A stretch of 38,102 nucleotides of DNA. It comes from Opitutaceae bacterium (GTDB lineage Bacteria; Verrucomicrobiota; Verrucomicrobiia; Opitutales; Opitutaceae). The notes under the pieces were generated by a model. It saw only the letters and a program-made list of their open reading frames with translations, had not been told where the DNA came from and did not search any database. Made by a program: the position numbers and the translations under genes. Every line of letters begins with the position of its first letter. Position 1 is the first letter of the stretch. Shown one piece after another: positions 1 to 7,246 of the stretch. The DNA is taken from the NCBI GenBank assembly GCA_005792355.1, contig SXSC01000041.1:1-38102 (forward strand), given 5' to 3'.

Positions 1-1190
1 AGCGCGTGCGCGGTGCGGAGCATCCCGACACGCTCAGGTCGATGAACAATCTGGCCAACGCGTATCACTCCCAAGGTAAGTTTGCCGAGGCTGCGGCGCT
101 CTATACCCAGACGTTGGAGATTCAGAAGCGTGTGCTCGGCGCGGAGCATCCCGGCACGCTCACGTCGATGAGCAATCTGGCCAGCGCGTATCACTCCCAA
201 GGCAAGTACGCCGAGGCTGCTGCGCTCTATGCCCAGACGTTGGAGATTCAGAAGCGTGTGCTCGGCCCGGAGCATCCCGGCACTCTCACGTCGATGAGCA
301 ATCTGGCCAGCGCGTATCACTCCCAAGGCAAGTACGCCGAGGCTGCTGCGCTCCATGCCCAGACGTTGGAGATCGTGAAGCGCGTGCGCGGTGCGGAGCA
401 TCCCGACACGCTCAGGTCGATGAACAATCTGGCCGGGGCCTACCAAGGCGTCGGTCGCTTGGCTGAGGCGGTACCGCTTTTCGAGGAGACCCTGCGGCTC
501 AGGAAAGCCAAACTCGGACCCGATCACGCGAACACGCTCACGTCGATGAGCAATCTGGCCGGGGCCTACCGACGCGTCGGTCGCTTGGCTGAGGTGGTAC
601 CGCTTTTCGAGGAAACCCTGCGGCTCATGAAAGCCAAACTCGGACCCGATCACGCGACCACGATCGTCGCCATGAGCAATCTGGCCACAGCTTACGAGGA
701 AGCGAATGATCTTCCGAAAGCTGAAACGACCTACCGTGAATTACTGGCGGCGAGGCTGCGGAAGGATGGGGCCGATTCCACGGGTGTCTCCGGCACTCGG
801 GCAAGTCTGGGGAGAATTCTGCTTGCTCAGCACAAGTTCGCCGACGCCGAGCCGGTGCTGCGCGAAGCGCTGGTTATCCGCGAAAAGAAACAACCGAACG
901 ACTGGCAGACCTTCAACACCCGCAGCATGCTCGGCGGCGCCCTAGCCGGGCAGAAAAAGTTCGCCGACGCTGAGCCGCTCCTCTTGTCCGGCTACGAGGG
1001 CATGAAGCAGCGCGAAGCGAAAATCGCGGCAACCGCCAAAGTGCGCATGAAGGAAGCGCTCGAACGCCTCGTGCGGTTCTACACGGACTGGGGCCAGCCC
1101 GACAAAGCCGCCGAGTGGCAGAAGAAGCTCGATCAGCACAATCAGGCCGAAGCGCAAAAGAAGTCAGCGGTGGAACCGAACACCAAGTGA
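1..1190 (+). CDS. TPR-repeat protein, 3' part (kinesin-light-chain-like array)
   Basis: Only the 3' part is present: the reading frame is open from base 3 and the first visible GTG is just inside a repeat unit, so the true start lies left of the window. From base 15 the protein is built of consecutive 42-residue units (126 bp each; starts at 15, 141, 267, 393, 519, 645, 771 and 897) of the TPR_10/TPR_12 kind, with a core like NLAxAYxxxGxxAEAxxL. Units 2 and 3 are nearly identical in DNA (about 9 differences in 126), while units 6 to 8 are diverged. The C-terminal cap ends in a G-x-P-[DE]-[KQ]-A-x-E-W motif that is also seen at the end of the nSTAND protein at 28287. In Verrucomicrobia such arrays often sit behind a Ser/Thr kinase or STAND domain, but the N-terminal effector is not in view. 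Probable protein-interaction role; no enzyme activity visible. Confidence 0.85.
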   Translation, partial: RVRGAEHPDTLRSMNNLANAYHSQGKFAEAAALYTQTLEIQKRVLGAEHPGTLTSMSNLASAYHSQGKYAEAAALYAQTLEIQKRVLGPEHPGTLTSMSNLASAYHSQGKYAEAAALHAQTLEIVKRVRGAEHPDTLRSMNNLAGAYQGVGRLAEAVPLFEETLRLRKAKLGPDHANTLTSMSNLAGAYRRVGRLAEVVPLFEETLRLMKAKLGPDHATTIVAMSNLATAYEEANDLPKAETTYRELLAARLRKDGADSTGVSGTRASLGRILLAQHKFADAEPVLREALVIREKKQPNDWQTFNTRSMLGGALAGQKKFADAEPLLLSGYEGMKQREAKIAATAKVRMKEALERLVRFYTDWGQPDKAAEWQKKLDQHNQAEAQKKSAVEPNTK

Positions 1191-1353
1191 AGGAGTCGAT
1201 CGCCGCAGGGCAAAACTGAAACTGCGCTCGCGAATCCTTACACCAGACCGAGCGAGGGCAGAAATAGAGGTGGCAGAAAAAGGAAGACGATGGGGATGGG
1301 TTTCTCAGCGGGAAACTATTTTCCCAAAATCCTTCTGCCCGGTGGATTGGTGG

Positions 1354-1437
1354 GGGAAATCTTCCTACGATCTAATTTTCCTACCCCAAATCCGGAAAGC
1401 CTTGGGGGTAGGAAGATTTGATCGGAGGAAGATTTTT
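1354..1437. repeat. Long imperfect palindrome (hairpin-forming)
   Basis: An inverted repeat centred near 1395. The inner arms 1374-1389 (AATTTTCCTACCCCAA) and 1402-1418 (TTGGGGGTAGGAAGATT) pair with few mismatches. The pairing continues outward through GATC on both sides (1369-1372 and 1420-1423) and CTTCCTMCGATC (1361-1372 with 1420-1431). The arms total about 35-40 bases each around a 12-base loop. The AATCTTCCTAC motif recurs within each arm. It is likely a REP-like or MITE-like intergenic element. Confidence 0.6.
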
Positions 1438-1500
1438 CTGACCCAAACCTTTCGAAACCCGCCATCGAAGTGAGTGTCGGCGGAATCCTCCAAGGCAGGT

Positions 1501-1722
1501 TAGCCACAAAAAGGCACAAAAATTTGTCCATCTTGCTGGTGGAAGACTTCCGTGCGCCTACCAGCCTTCGCCAAGCCTTCGGCTCGGCCCAGCGCGATGT
1601 CGTGCCGCGCCGAAGCTCGCAGGGCGTAGGCGGGTAGGCGCCTTGCAGGCTGTATTCGCCCTCCGATTTTTGCCGTGCCCTTCGAAGGCTTGGCGAAGTA
1701 GGGCGCCTTTTTGTGGCCAAAA
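1501..1722. repeat. Inverted repeat with outer arms containing CCACAAAAAGGC
   Basis: CCACAAAAAGGC near 1504-1515 is found inverted near 1709-1720. Inside it, TTCGCCAAGCCTTCG (about 1566-1580) is found inverted at about 1682-1697. The two nested arm pairs are symmetric around about 1615, so the whole 220-bp stretch can be read as one decayed palindromic element. No protein is encoded. Confidence 0.45.
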
Positions 1723-1911
1723 TTTCTGGTGTGCCCTCTCAAGGCGGGTCGTGGCTCCGCGCTCTCCGCGAGCTTCGCGTTTCAAATTCTCAGGGCTTGG
1801 CTCCGGGCGGCCGGCGCGCCACGCTGCTGTTCCCCGGCGGAGTTCGGGAAAAAGGCTGAGATCTTTGGCCCAAGAGACTTCGCCCCGGCGCATTGTTAGA
1901 AAACTCCCATC

Positions 1912-2018
1912 ATGAACCCGAAAAACGCTCCAGCGCGCGCCAAGGAAATCTTCGAACAGGCCGTTGAACTTTCCTCGGTCGACGAACGCAGCGGCTACGT
2001 GAAAGGAAGCGGCCCGAT
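1912..2018 (+). pseudogene. 5' fragment of a probable Ser/Thr protein kinase gene
   Basis: The first ~34 codons (MNPKNAPARAKEIFEQAVEL followed by SSVDERSGYVKGS) match the typical N-terminus of verrucomicrobial and planctomycetal Ser/Thr kinases, in which an 'AKEIFxxALELxxxERxxYL' helix precedes the kinase domain. The frame then runs into the end of the mobile element at 2019. The long open frame that continues from here to 4074 is therefore a chance fusion: kinase start, antisense transposase, IS110 tail. The kinase domain itself is missing from the window. The identification rests on a short stretch and is moderately sure. Confidence 0.55.
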
Positions 2019-3093
2019 GGGGTCAGTCCGTGAATCGCTAATCCCTGACCGCCGCGCCTGGTCCTGCGGCATGCACGTAGGCGCGGACAGAACTCGGCTG
2101 GCCCATGCACAGTTTCTCGGCGAGCCAGCGGTAAGGAGGGGCAACCGCATCGCGGAGCTTGCGCGCCAACGCTCGCTTCCAAGGTGCGCTCTTCAGGGCC
2201 GAGGCCAGTTCCGCGGTTGTTCGCCCGCTTTCCTGGAGCGCGGATTCCAGCGCCCGCTCCCACCGCTCCGACTGCAGTTCCTTCACCTCCGCTTGCGAAA
2301 GCTCGGGCGCGAGCGCGAGGTGTGCGTGTTCGCGGGCAAGGGCCTTGCGCCACGCCGCCGTGCCAATGGTCCAGTCGCGCGAAAAGGCGCCGCGAACCAT
2401 CCGGTCGTCATTCGCGTCTCCCTTCGCGATCGCGACGAGATAGGCCCAGTATCCCAGCCACGGCTTGGATTGGTTCGTGCAGCCGGCGGCTTCCAAGACG
2501 ATGGCGGGCTGGAGCCATTTCGGTGCCGAGCCGCCAAGCCATGCCGACAAGCTGCTCGAGGCGAACTGCCCCAAACACTCCACGGCCACGACGCCGGCGC
2601 GAACCGGGTTGAGATGGATGCAGTCGCACACCCGGGCGAGGTGAGCGTCGTCTTGAATCACGGGCGACTTGTAGCGTCCCTGAAAGACATGGCCGTGCTG
2701 GCCGTGAAACCGCAAAAGCCGGACGGCGAAGGTCGACTGCAGCCAGTGCATCCCTGCGACCAAGTTTGGCCCCGGCGTCTCGAGGGCGAGATGGAAGTGA
2801 TTTCGCATGACAATGTAGCCGTGCATTCGCCAACCGAATTTCTCGCACGCTTCGCCCGCGACGCCGACAAACGAACGGCGCGCGCCGGCCGTGGCGAAGA
2901 TGTCGTGCCGGAGGTTGCCGCGGTTGATCACATGATACCGGGCGCCGGGAAACTGAATGCGAAGTCGTCGAGCCATCGCGACAGGTCGGCGCGCTTGAGG
3001 TCAGGAAGCGACCCCGCCTTAACCCCAATTTCAGGTATGCCAATGATCCGCCGATCGCTGCCGCCGCGAACTAACAATTCACGGACTGACCCC
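2019..3093. mobile_element. REP-type transposase element with 17-bp inverted ends
   Basis: The left end 2019-2035 reads GGGGTCAGTCCGTGAAT and the right end 3077-3093 is its exact reverse complement. The similarity continues a few bases inward. Between them lies a single HUH transposase gene on the minus strand. The element is 1075 bp. The sequence left of it is a kinase gene start and right of it an IS110 tail, so the two flanks do not belong together: a deletion or recombination has happened across it. Confidence 0.75.
2038..2976 (-). CDS. REP-associated tyrosine transposase (Y1/HUH, IS200-like family)
   Basis: This 312-residue protein starts MARRLRIQFPGARYHVINRG, the classic opening of the REP-associated (RAYT, COG1943) transposases. 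It carries the HUH metal site as NHFHL (near residue 58) and a GRYKSP motif (near residue 100) that holds the likely nucleophilic tyrosine. These are single-strand-specific enzymes that cut and rejoin at hairpin-bearing ends. The C-terminal half is a long charged helical region of the length usual for the larger members. The gene ends 19 bp inside the left end and starts about 117 bp inside the right end of the element. It appears intact. ATG start; alternative starts would cut into the conserved N-terminus. Confidence 0.85.
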   Translation of the reverse strand: MARRLRIQFPGARYHVINRGNLRHDIFATAGARRSFVGVAGEACEKFGWRMHGYIVMRNHFHLALETPGPNLVAGMHWLQSTFAVRLLRFHGQHGHVFQGRYKSPVIQDDAHLARVCDCIHLNPVRAGVVAVECLGQFASSSLSAWLGGSAPKWLQPAIVLEAAGCTNQSKPWLGYWAYLVAIAKGDANDDRMVRGAFSRDWTIGTAAWRKALAREHAHLALAPELSQAEVKELQSERWERALESALQESGRTTAELASALKSAPWKRALARKLRDAVAPPYRWLAEKLCMGQPSSVRAYVHAAGPGAAVRD

Positions 3094-4074
3094 GTGGGGC
3101 TGTACCACGCTTCGTTCCGGCCGGCGATCGAGGTCTGCGCCGTCCGCACGCTGTTGCGGCATCGCGACAGCCTGGTGCAGGTGGCCAGCGCGCACCTGCT
3201 GCGCCTGCAAAAGGCCCTCGATCAGATGAACGTGCTGCTGCATCGCGCGGTCACCGACATCACGGGCACGACGGGATTGGCCATTCTCGATGCGATCGTC
3301 GCGGGCGAACGCGACCCGCAGAAGCTCGCCGCGCACCGCGACCATCGCTGCAAGCAGAGCGTGGCCGAGATCGCCGCCGCGTTGAAAGGCGATTGGAAGG
3401 TGGAGCAACTGTTCACGCTGCGCCAATCGCTGGCGGCGTGGCGCTTCCACCACCAGCTCGCCGACGAATGCCTGCTGGAGATTCACCGCCTGGCCGCCAA
3501 GCTCGAGAACCGCACCGAGGCGGCACCTCCTCCGCCCACCAAGCGGGGCAAGCAACCGGACGCAGCGGTGCGCACCCTGCTCTTCCAAAAATTTGGGGTC
3601 GACGTCACGGCGGTGGACGGCGTCAACACGCACGTCGGCTACACCTTCCTCACCGAGGTCGGTCCCGACCTGAGTCGGTTTGCCAGCCCCGAGAACTTCG
3701 CCTCCTGGCTGGGACTATGCCCCCACAACAAGGTCAGCGGCAAACGGAAGCTCAGCGTCAGCACCCGGCCGGTCTCCAACCGGCTGGCGACGGCGCTGCG
3801 CATGGCCGCGCAATCGCTCAATCGCGTCGAGGCCCCGCTGGGAGATTGGTTCCGGCGCATGCGCGCGAAACTCGGTCCGGCCGGTGCCGTCACCGCCGCC
3901 GCCCACAAACTGGCGCGTATCCTTTACACCATGATCAAAGACCGCAAGCCCTTCGACCCCGCCCGCCTCGGCAATCCCGTTCTACGCCAGACGCGCAAGG
4001 AGAACGCCTTGCGCCGCGCTGCGGCCAAACTCGGCTACGCCCTCCAACTGATCCAACCAGTGGCTGTTTCTTGA
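3094..4074 (+). pseudogene. IS110-family transposase, N-terminally truncated
   Basis: From the junction at 3094 the frame encodes about 326 residues that match the C-terminal two thirds of IS110/IS1111 transposases: a helical linker (LQKALDQMNVLLHRAVTDIT, GTTGLAILDAIVAGERDP), then the Transposase_20 region with DVTAVDGVNTHVGYTFLTEV and ENFASWLGLCPHNKVSGKRK, and a tail with AAHKLARILYTMI. The N-terminal RuvC-like DEDD domain (about 130 residues) is absent, cut off by the REP-type element, and no separate start codon is evident. The product would be inactive. The natural stop TGA at 4072-4074 is followed directly by an integron-integrase fragment. Confidence 0.85.
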
Positions 4075-4299
4075 GAGCGGCTGCGAGTTTTGTTCCAAGC
4101 GGACCGGGTGGCGAAGTTACCCGGGGTGTGGCTGCCCGAGGGCTTGGAGCGAAAGTACCGGAGAGCCGGAGAAACGTGGGAATGGCAGTGGCTGTTCCCG
4201 TCGCGCGAACTGGCGCTCGATCCGGCGACGCAGATTCGCCGCCGCCACCACGTGCTCGACGGTACGTTTCAGAATGCGATTCGCCAGGCCGCAACGAAG
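4075..4299 (+). pseudogene. intI: Integron integrase (IntI) fragment
   Basis: The frame open right after the IS110 stop encodes about 75 residues: VWLPEGLERKYRRAGETWEW then QWLFPSRELALDPATQIRRR then HHVLDGTFQNAIRQAA. This is the stretch of integron integrases that spans the IntI-specific insert helix (compare the ARKYPRAG...WxWxWVFP...RRHH...FQRAxKxA pattern of IntI1). The N-terminal half and the C-terminal catalytic HxxR...Y part are both missing; after the AIRQAATKW segment the similarity stops. No attC-like array is visible nearby. It is a dead remnant, possibly broken by the IS110 insertion to its left. Confidence 0.7.
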
Positions 4300-4335
4300 T
4301 GGATCGATCCCCGCACCAGAATCCCGGCCGGAACA

Positions 4336-4361
4336 TGCATCACCCGAGGAAGGGTGATGCA
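4336..4361 (-). terminator. Hairpin downstream of bshA
   Basis: A perfect 10-bp stem (TGCATCACCC at 4336-4345, GGGTGATGCA at 4352-4361) with a 6-base loop lies 10 bases past the bshA stop on the minus strand. It can be extended outward by a CCGGC/GCCGG pairing. There is no T-run after it, so an intrinsic terminator is likely but not textbook. It may also stabilise the 3' end of the mRNA. Confidence 0.5.
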
Positions 4362-4371
4362 CGCCGGCGCA

Positions 4372-5529
4372 TCAATGCAGCACCGGCGCCGGATGTTCCG
4401 CCACCACCCGCCGGTAAAGCGCCTCGTAACGCGGCACGATCGCCGCCGCCGAAAATTTTTCCGCCGCCCTCCGCCGCCCCGCCTCGCCCAGCGCGCGGCG
4501 TCGCTCCGGATCGCGCAGCAACGCTTCCACCGCGCGCGCAATCGTCTCGGCATCGGTCGTCTCGACCAGCATCCCGCTCTCCCCGGAGACCACGACCTCC
4601 GGAATGCCCCCGACCGCGGTCGAGACGCTCGGACAGCCAAACCACATGGCTTCGACCACCCCGAGGCAGAAACTCTCCGAGTCCGAAGTGAACAAGCCCA
4701 GATCCGCCGCCTGCAGATAGTCCTCAATCTCAAACACGCTCGGCCGCACGATGACCCGGTCGCCCAGCCCGAGCCGTTGCACCTGCTCCGCGTACGGGGA
4801 GAAATCGCCGCCGGCCAGGACGACCAGCTTGAACGAATCGCGGGGCCGGACGCGCGCCACACTCTCCAGCAGCAGGTCGATGCGCTTCACCGGTCGCAGA
4901 TTTGACAGGTGCACGATCATCACCTCGTCGCCAATCCCCAGCTCCCGCCGCACCTCCGCCGGCGGGCGAGACGGCTTTTTCGGCTCAAAGAAATTGTGGA
5001 TGACCTCGATCGGGCACCCCACCCCCAGCAGGCGCCGGGTCTCATCACGCAGCCAGGCCGAAACCGTGGTGACCGCATCCGACCGCATCAACGCATGACG
5101 AATGGCGGGGCCATAGCCGGCATCGCGTCCAAGCAGAGTGGTGTCGGTGCCGTGGAGCGTCGTGACCACGCGCGGTTCGCGGCCGGCTGGCGACATTGCG
5201 CGCGCGAGGATGGCCGCCGTCGCATGGGGCACCGCGTAGTGCACGTGGAGCACGTCGAGCGCGCAATCGCGGGCGACCTCGGCCATCTTGACCGACAGCG
5301 GCAGGGTGTAATCGGGATACTTGAAGAGCTCGTAGTCGTTGATGACGACCGGATGGAAATGCAGCCGCGGCGCCCCCACCGGCAGGCGAAACGGCCGTTC
5401 GTAACTGATGAAATGAACCTCGTGCCCGCGCCGCGCCAGCTCCGCGCCCAACGCCGACGCCAGGATGCCGCTCCCGCCGACCGAGGGATAGCAGGTGATG
5501 CCGATGTGGAGCGGTCGGGTCGCCGGCAT
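4372..5529 (-). CDS. bshA: Bacillithiol glycosyltransferase BshA
   Basis: A 385-residue GT4-family glycosyltransferase with the BshA signature. The N-terminal GITCYPSVGGSGILASALG loop binds the acceptor; HVHYAVPHA and TLHGTD follow. The C-terminal donor site ESFCLGVVEAMWFGCPSV has the E-x7-E arrangement of retaining GT4 enzymes. BshA joins GlcNAc from UDP-GlcNAc to L-malate, the first step of bacillithiol synthesis in the cytoplasm. The start at MPATRPLHIG is chosen because it lies 2 bases after the bshB1 stop and homology begins there; the frame is open for 63 more codons upstream but overlaps bshB1. It is the last gene of the minus-strand thiol locus, followed by a hairpin. Confidence 0.92.
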   Translation of the reverse strand: MPATRPLHIGITCYPSVGGSGILASALGAELARRGHEVHFISYERPFRLPVGAPRLHFHPVVINDYELFKYPDYTLPLSVKMAEVARDCALDVLHVHYAVPHATAAILARAMSPAGREPRVVTTLHGTDTTLLGRDAGYGPAIRHALMRSDAVTTVSAWLRDETRRLLGVGCPIEVIHNFFEPKKPSRPPAEVRRELGIGDEVMIVHLSNLRPVKRIDLLLESVARVRPRDSFKLVVLAGGDFSPYAEQVQRLGLGDRVIVRPSVFEIEDYLQAADLGLFTSDSESFCLGVVEAMWFGCPSVSTAVGGIPEVVVSGESGMLVETTDAETIARAVEALLRDPERRRALGEAGRRRAAEKFSAAAIVPRYEALYRRVVAEHPAPVLH

Positions 5530-5531
5530 GA

Positions 5532-6275
5532 TCAGAATCGACGCGCCGCCCGCCCGAGGGCCGCCAGGGAGTCCACCACCAGCGGGTCGCTCGCGAACAA
5601 GGGCGTGGCCTGCCCCACCCCGGCGCGCAGCCCGTTGAGCCGCGCCCGCGTGAGCTGCAACTCGACGTAATTGCGCGTCCGCAACTGCGAGGCGTGCGCC
5701 TCCATCGCTGCCGTCCACGCGGCGACGAGCCCCATCGCGGAGTGATCCACCAATACCCGGCCGAGATCGGTCGGCTCGGCCTCCGGTGTGACGGCATAGA
5801 AAAACAACTGCGCCACCGCGTGCGGTTTCGCGCCGCGCAATTCCCGCAGGCCGCCGTAGCGCGCCAGCCGGCAGGCGTCGCGCACCAGCCGCCCGAGGAC
5901 CACGTGGTCCGGGTGTTGGTTCTCGACCACGCTCGGGGCGAGCACCACGCCCGGGCGCACGCGGCGAATCACCGCCGCCAGTTTCATCGCATTGGCGGGA
6001 CGCGCCTCGAAGTGCGCGTCGCCACCCAGGTTCGCAAATTCAATCGTCGCTCCGAGGATCGCCGCGGCCCGGCGCGCCTCGCGGGTGCGCTGCGCCGGCG
6101 TGCCGTGGCTGCCGGCCTCCCCGCGGGAACACACGACAAAATGCGCCGCCCGTCCCGACTCGGTCTCGCCCGCAATCACCCCGCCACAGCCAAACTCGAT
6201 GTCGTCCGGGTGCGCGCCAAACGCGAGCAGCGGGGCGGGCCCAGCCGCCGGTGGAGTCTGCGATGAGGAGGGCAT
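5532..6275 (-). CDS. bshB1: Bacillithiol deacetylase BshB1
   Basis: A 247-residue LmbE/PIG-L zinc deacetylase. The metal site is visible as AHPDDIEFGCGG near residue 21 and NQHPDHV near residue 117. BshB1 removes the acetyl group from GlcNAc-malate to give GlcN-malate, the second step of bacillithiol synthesis. The motifs LLAFGAHPDDIEFGCGGVIA and VCSRGEAGSHGT are those of the BshB1 branch rather than of general PIG-L proteins. It is tightly coupled to bshA (2-base gap). Upstream lie 206 non-coding bases before the BshC-like gene, so bshB1-bshA may have their own promoter. ATG start without a strong Shine-Dalgarno. Confidence 0.9.
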   Translation of the reverse strand: MPSSSQTPPAAGPAPLLAFGAHPDDIEFGCGGVIAGETESGRAAHFVVCSRGEAGSHGTPAQRTREARRAAAILGATIEFANLGGDAHFEARPANAMKLAAVIRRVRPGVVLAPSVVENQHPDHVVLGRLVRDACRLARYGGLRELRGAKPHAVAQLFFYAVTPEAEPTDLGRVLVDHSAMGLVAAWTAAMEAHASQLRTRNYVELQLTRARLNGLRAGVGQATPLFASDPLVVDSLAALGRAARRF

Positions 6276-6481
6276 GTTAGTTGAATGATCTGCCGCGCTG
6301 GTCGGGGCCCGTCTCCCACCGGCGGCTCAGCCGGCACTCCGTGCCGAACAGATTCGCGTCCCGTGAGTCTTGCAGCGCGCAGCGCTGACTTAGCCCGCGC
6401 GACCCGCACATGTCCGAAGGCCAGCGGCCCAAACGTCGTCGGGCGCTCCCGCGACTCCACGGCAAACGGGAAGAGCGCGGG
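6276..6481. promoter_or_regulatory. Gap between the BshC-like gene and bshB1
   Basis: 206 bases with no convincing coding frame. A small hairpin CGGCAC-tcc-GTGCCG lies at 6332-6346 on either strand. The region could hold a promoter for bshB1-bshA or a processing site within a longer transcript; no -35/-10 pair can be named with confidence. Confidence 0.3.
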
Positions 6482-7246
6482 CTAGTGGTAGGCTTCATCC
6501 GAGCGGTCGATGGCATCACGGCTGACAAAGGTAATCTCAGGCGCGTCCTCTTTCCGCAAGTACGCTTGTTCGCCCGCCCCCGCGATGTAATGCGTGCACC
6601 GCACCACCGTCTGCATCCAGCGCAGCCGCGTGTCCCGGGTCGGCGTGATCTGCTCCTTCCCGAAATCAACCTGCGGCAGCGTCACATAACTCTCGCCGCC
6701 TTCGTGCAACTTGAGCGCGCCGTCGATCCAGCGCGCGCGGACAATTTCGCCGGCGTGCGGCACATCCACGAAGAAATCCGGGACGTCGCACGCCGCGCGC
6801 CGCACGGCCGGATCGCTGGAGCGCACGACGCGGATGCCGTCCAGCAGCCCCATCCGCCGGTACAGCTCGAGGCAGAAATCGGCGACGTTGGCCGCGGTCA
6901 CCTGCTTGAACGCCTCGACCCGGGCGGGTTCGACAAACGCGCCCAGCTGGCGCGCGGTGTTGGCCGACCAGCCCGCCGCGATGCGCTTCAGAAAAAGCGG
7001 TGACCATTTTCGCTGCACCTTGTTCACGAAGGCGAAATTCAACATGGCCGGCTCGTCGGTCTTGCGGTGGCGCAGGATGGTCTGGGTCTCGCGCGGGTCG
7101 TGATCGCTGTCGTGGCAGAAATAGACGATTTCCCCGCCAAGTTCCGCCTGCAGCCGGCGGGCCGTCTCGAATTTCGCGAAGAGAAAGCGGCGCGGAAAAA
7201 AACCGCAGGGCTGCTGGCCGAAGCAGATGACGGGGCTGTCGCTCAT
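6482..7246 (-). CDS. Half-length BshC-like protein (putative cysteine-adding step of bacillithiol synthesis)
   Basis: A 254-residue protein not annotatable by length to a standard family, but its layout follows BshC. The start CFGQQPCGFFPRRFLFAKFE resembles the BshC opening GQQxGLxxGPLxxxxK. IVYFCHDSDHDPRETQ resembles the BshC PVFWxAxEDHDxxEI. Near the C-terminus HYIAGAGEQAYLRKEDAPEI resembles BshC FVAGPGExAYxxxLxxxF. Canonical BshC is about 530-540 residues, so the middle and the C-terminal coiled coil would be missing. Its ATG overlaps the symporter stop by ATGA, and bshB1-bshA follow, which supports a thiol role: adding Cys to GlcN-malate. Homology is by eye. The alternative is a conserved protein of unknown function in the HUP-like fold. 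Confidence 0.6.
   Translation of the reverse strand: MSDSPVICFGQQPCGFFPRRFLFAKFETARRLQAELGGEIVYFCHDSDHDPRETQTILRHRKTDEPAMLNFAFVNKVQRKWSPLFLKRIAAGWSANTARQLGAFVEPARVEAFKQVTAANVADFCLELYRRMGLLDGIRVVRSSDPAVRRAACDVPDFFVDVPHAGEIVRARWIDGALKLHEGGESYVTLPQVDFGKEQITPTRDTRLRWMQTVVRCTHYIAGAGEQAYLRKEDAPEITFVSRDAIDRSDEAYH

Larger units (their letters stand above)
1191..1911. other. Non-coding stretch with large inverted repeats
   Basis: I see no convincing gene in these 721 bases; the short frames here have atypical composition and no recognisable domains. The DNA holds two inverted-repeat structures (listed separately at 1354-1437 and 1501-1722). Its last ~100 bases would carry the promoter of the truncated kinase-like gene that starts at 1912. 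No clear Shine-Dalgarno precedes that ATG. Confidence 0.6.

Noticed and set aside
1912..4074. 720-residue open reading frame read as a single protein
   Set aside because: Its parts belong to different genes: kinase start, antisense of a HUH transposase, and an IS110 tail. The inverted ends at 2019 and 3077 mark the joints.
4300..4371. attC site next to the integrase fragment
   Set aside because: The only structure is the hairpin 4336-4361, which lacks the paired core sites and unpaired bases of an attC and fits a bshA terminator better.
3393..4691. 432-residue plus-strand frame across IS110 and bshA
   Set aside because: It is an out-of-frame reading, Arg/Pro/His-rich, that crosses both the IS110 remnant and the antisense of bshA; no domain.
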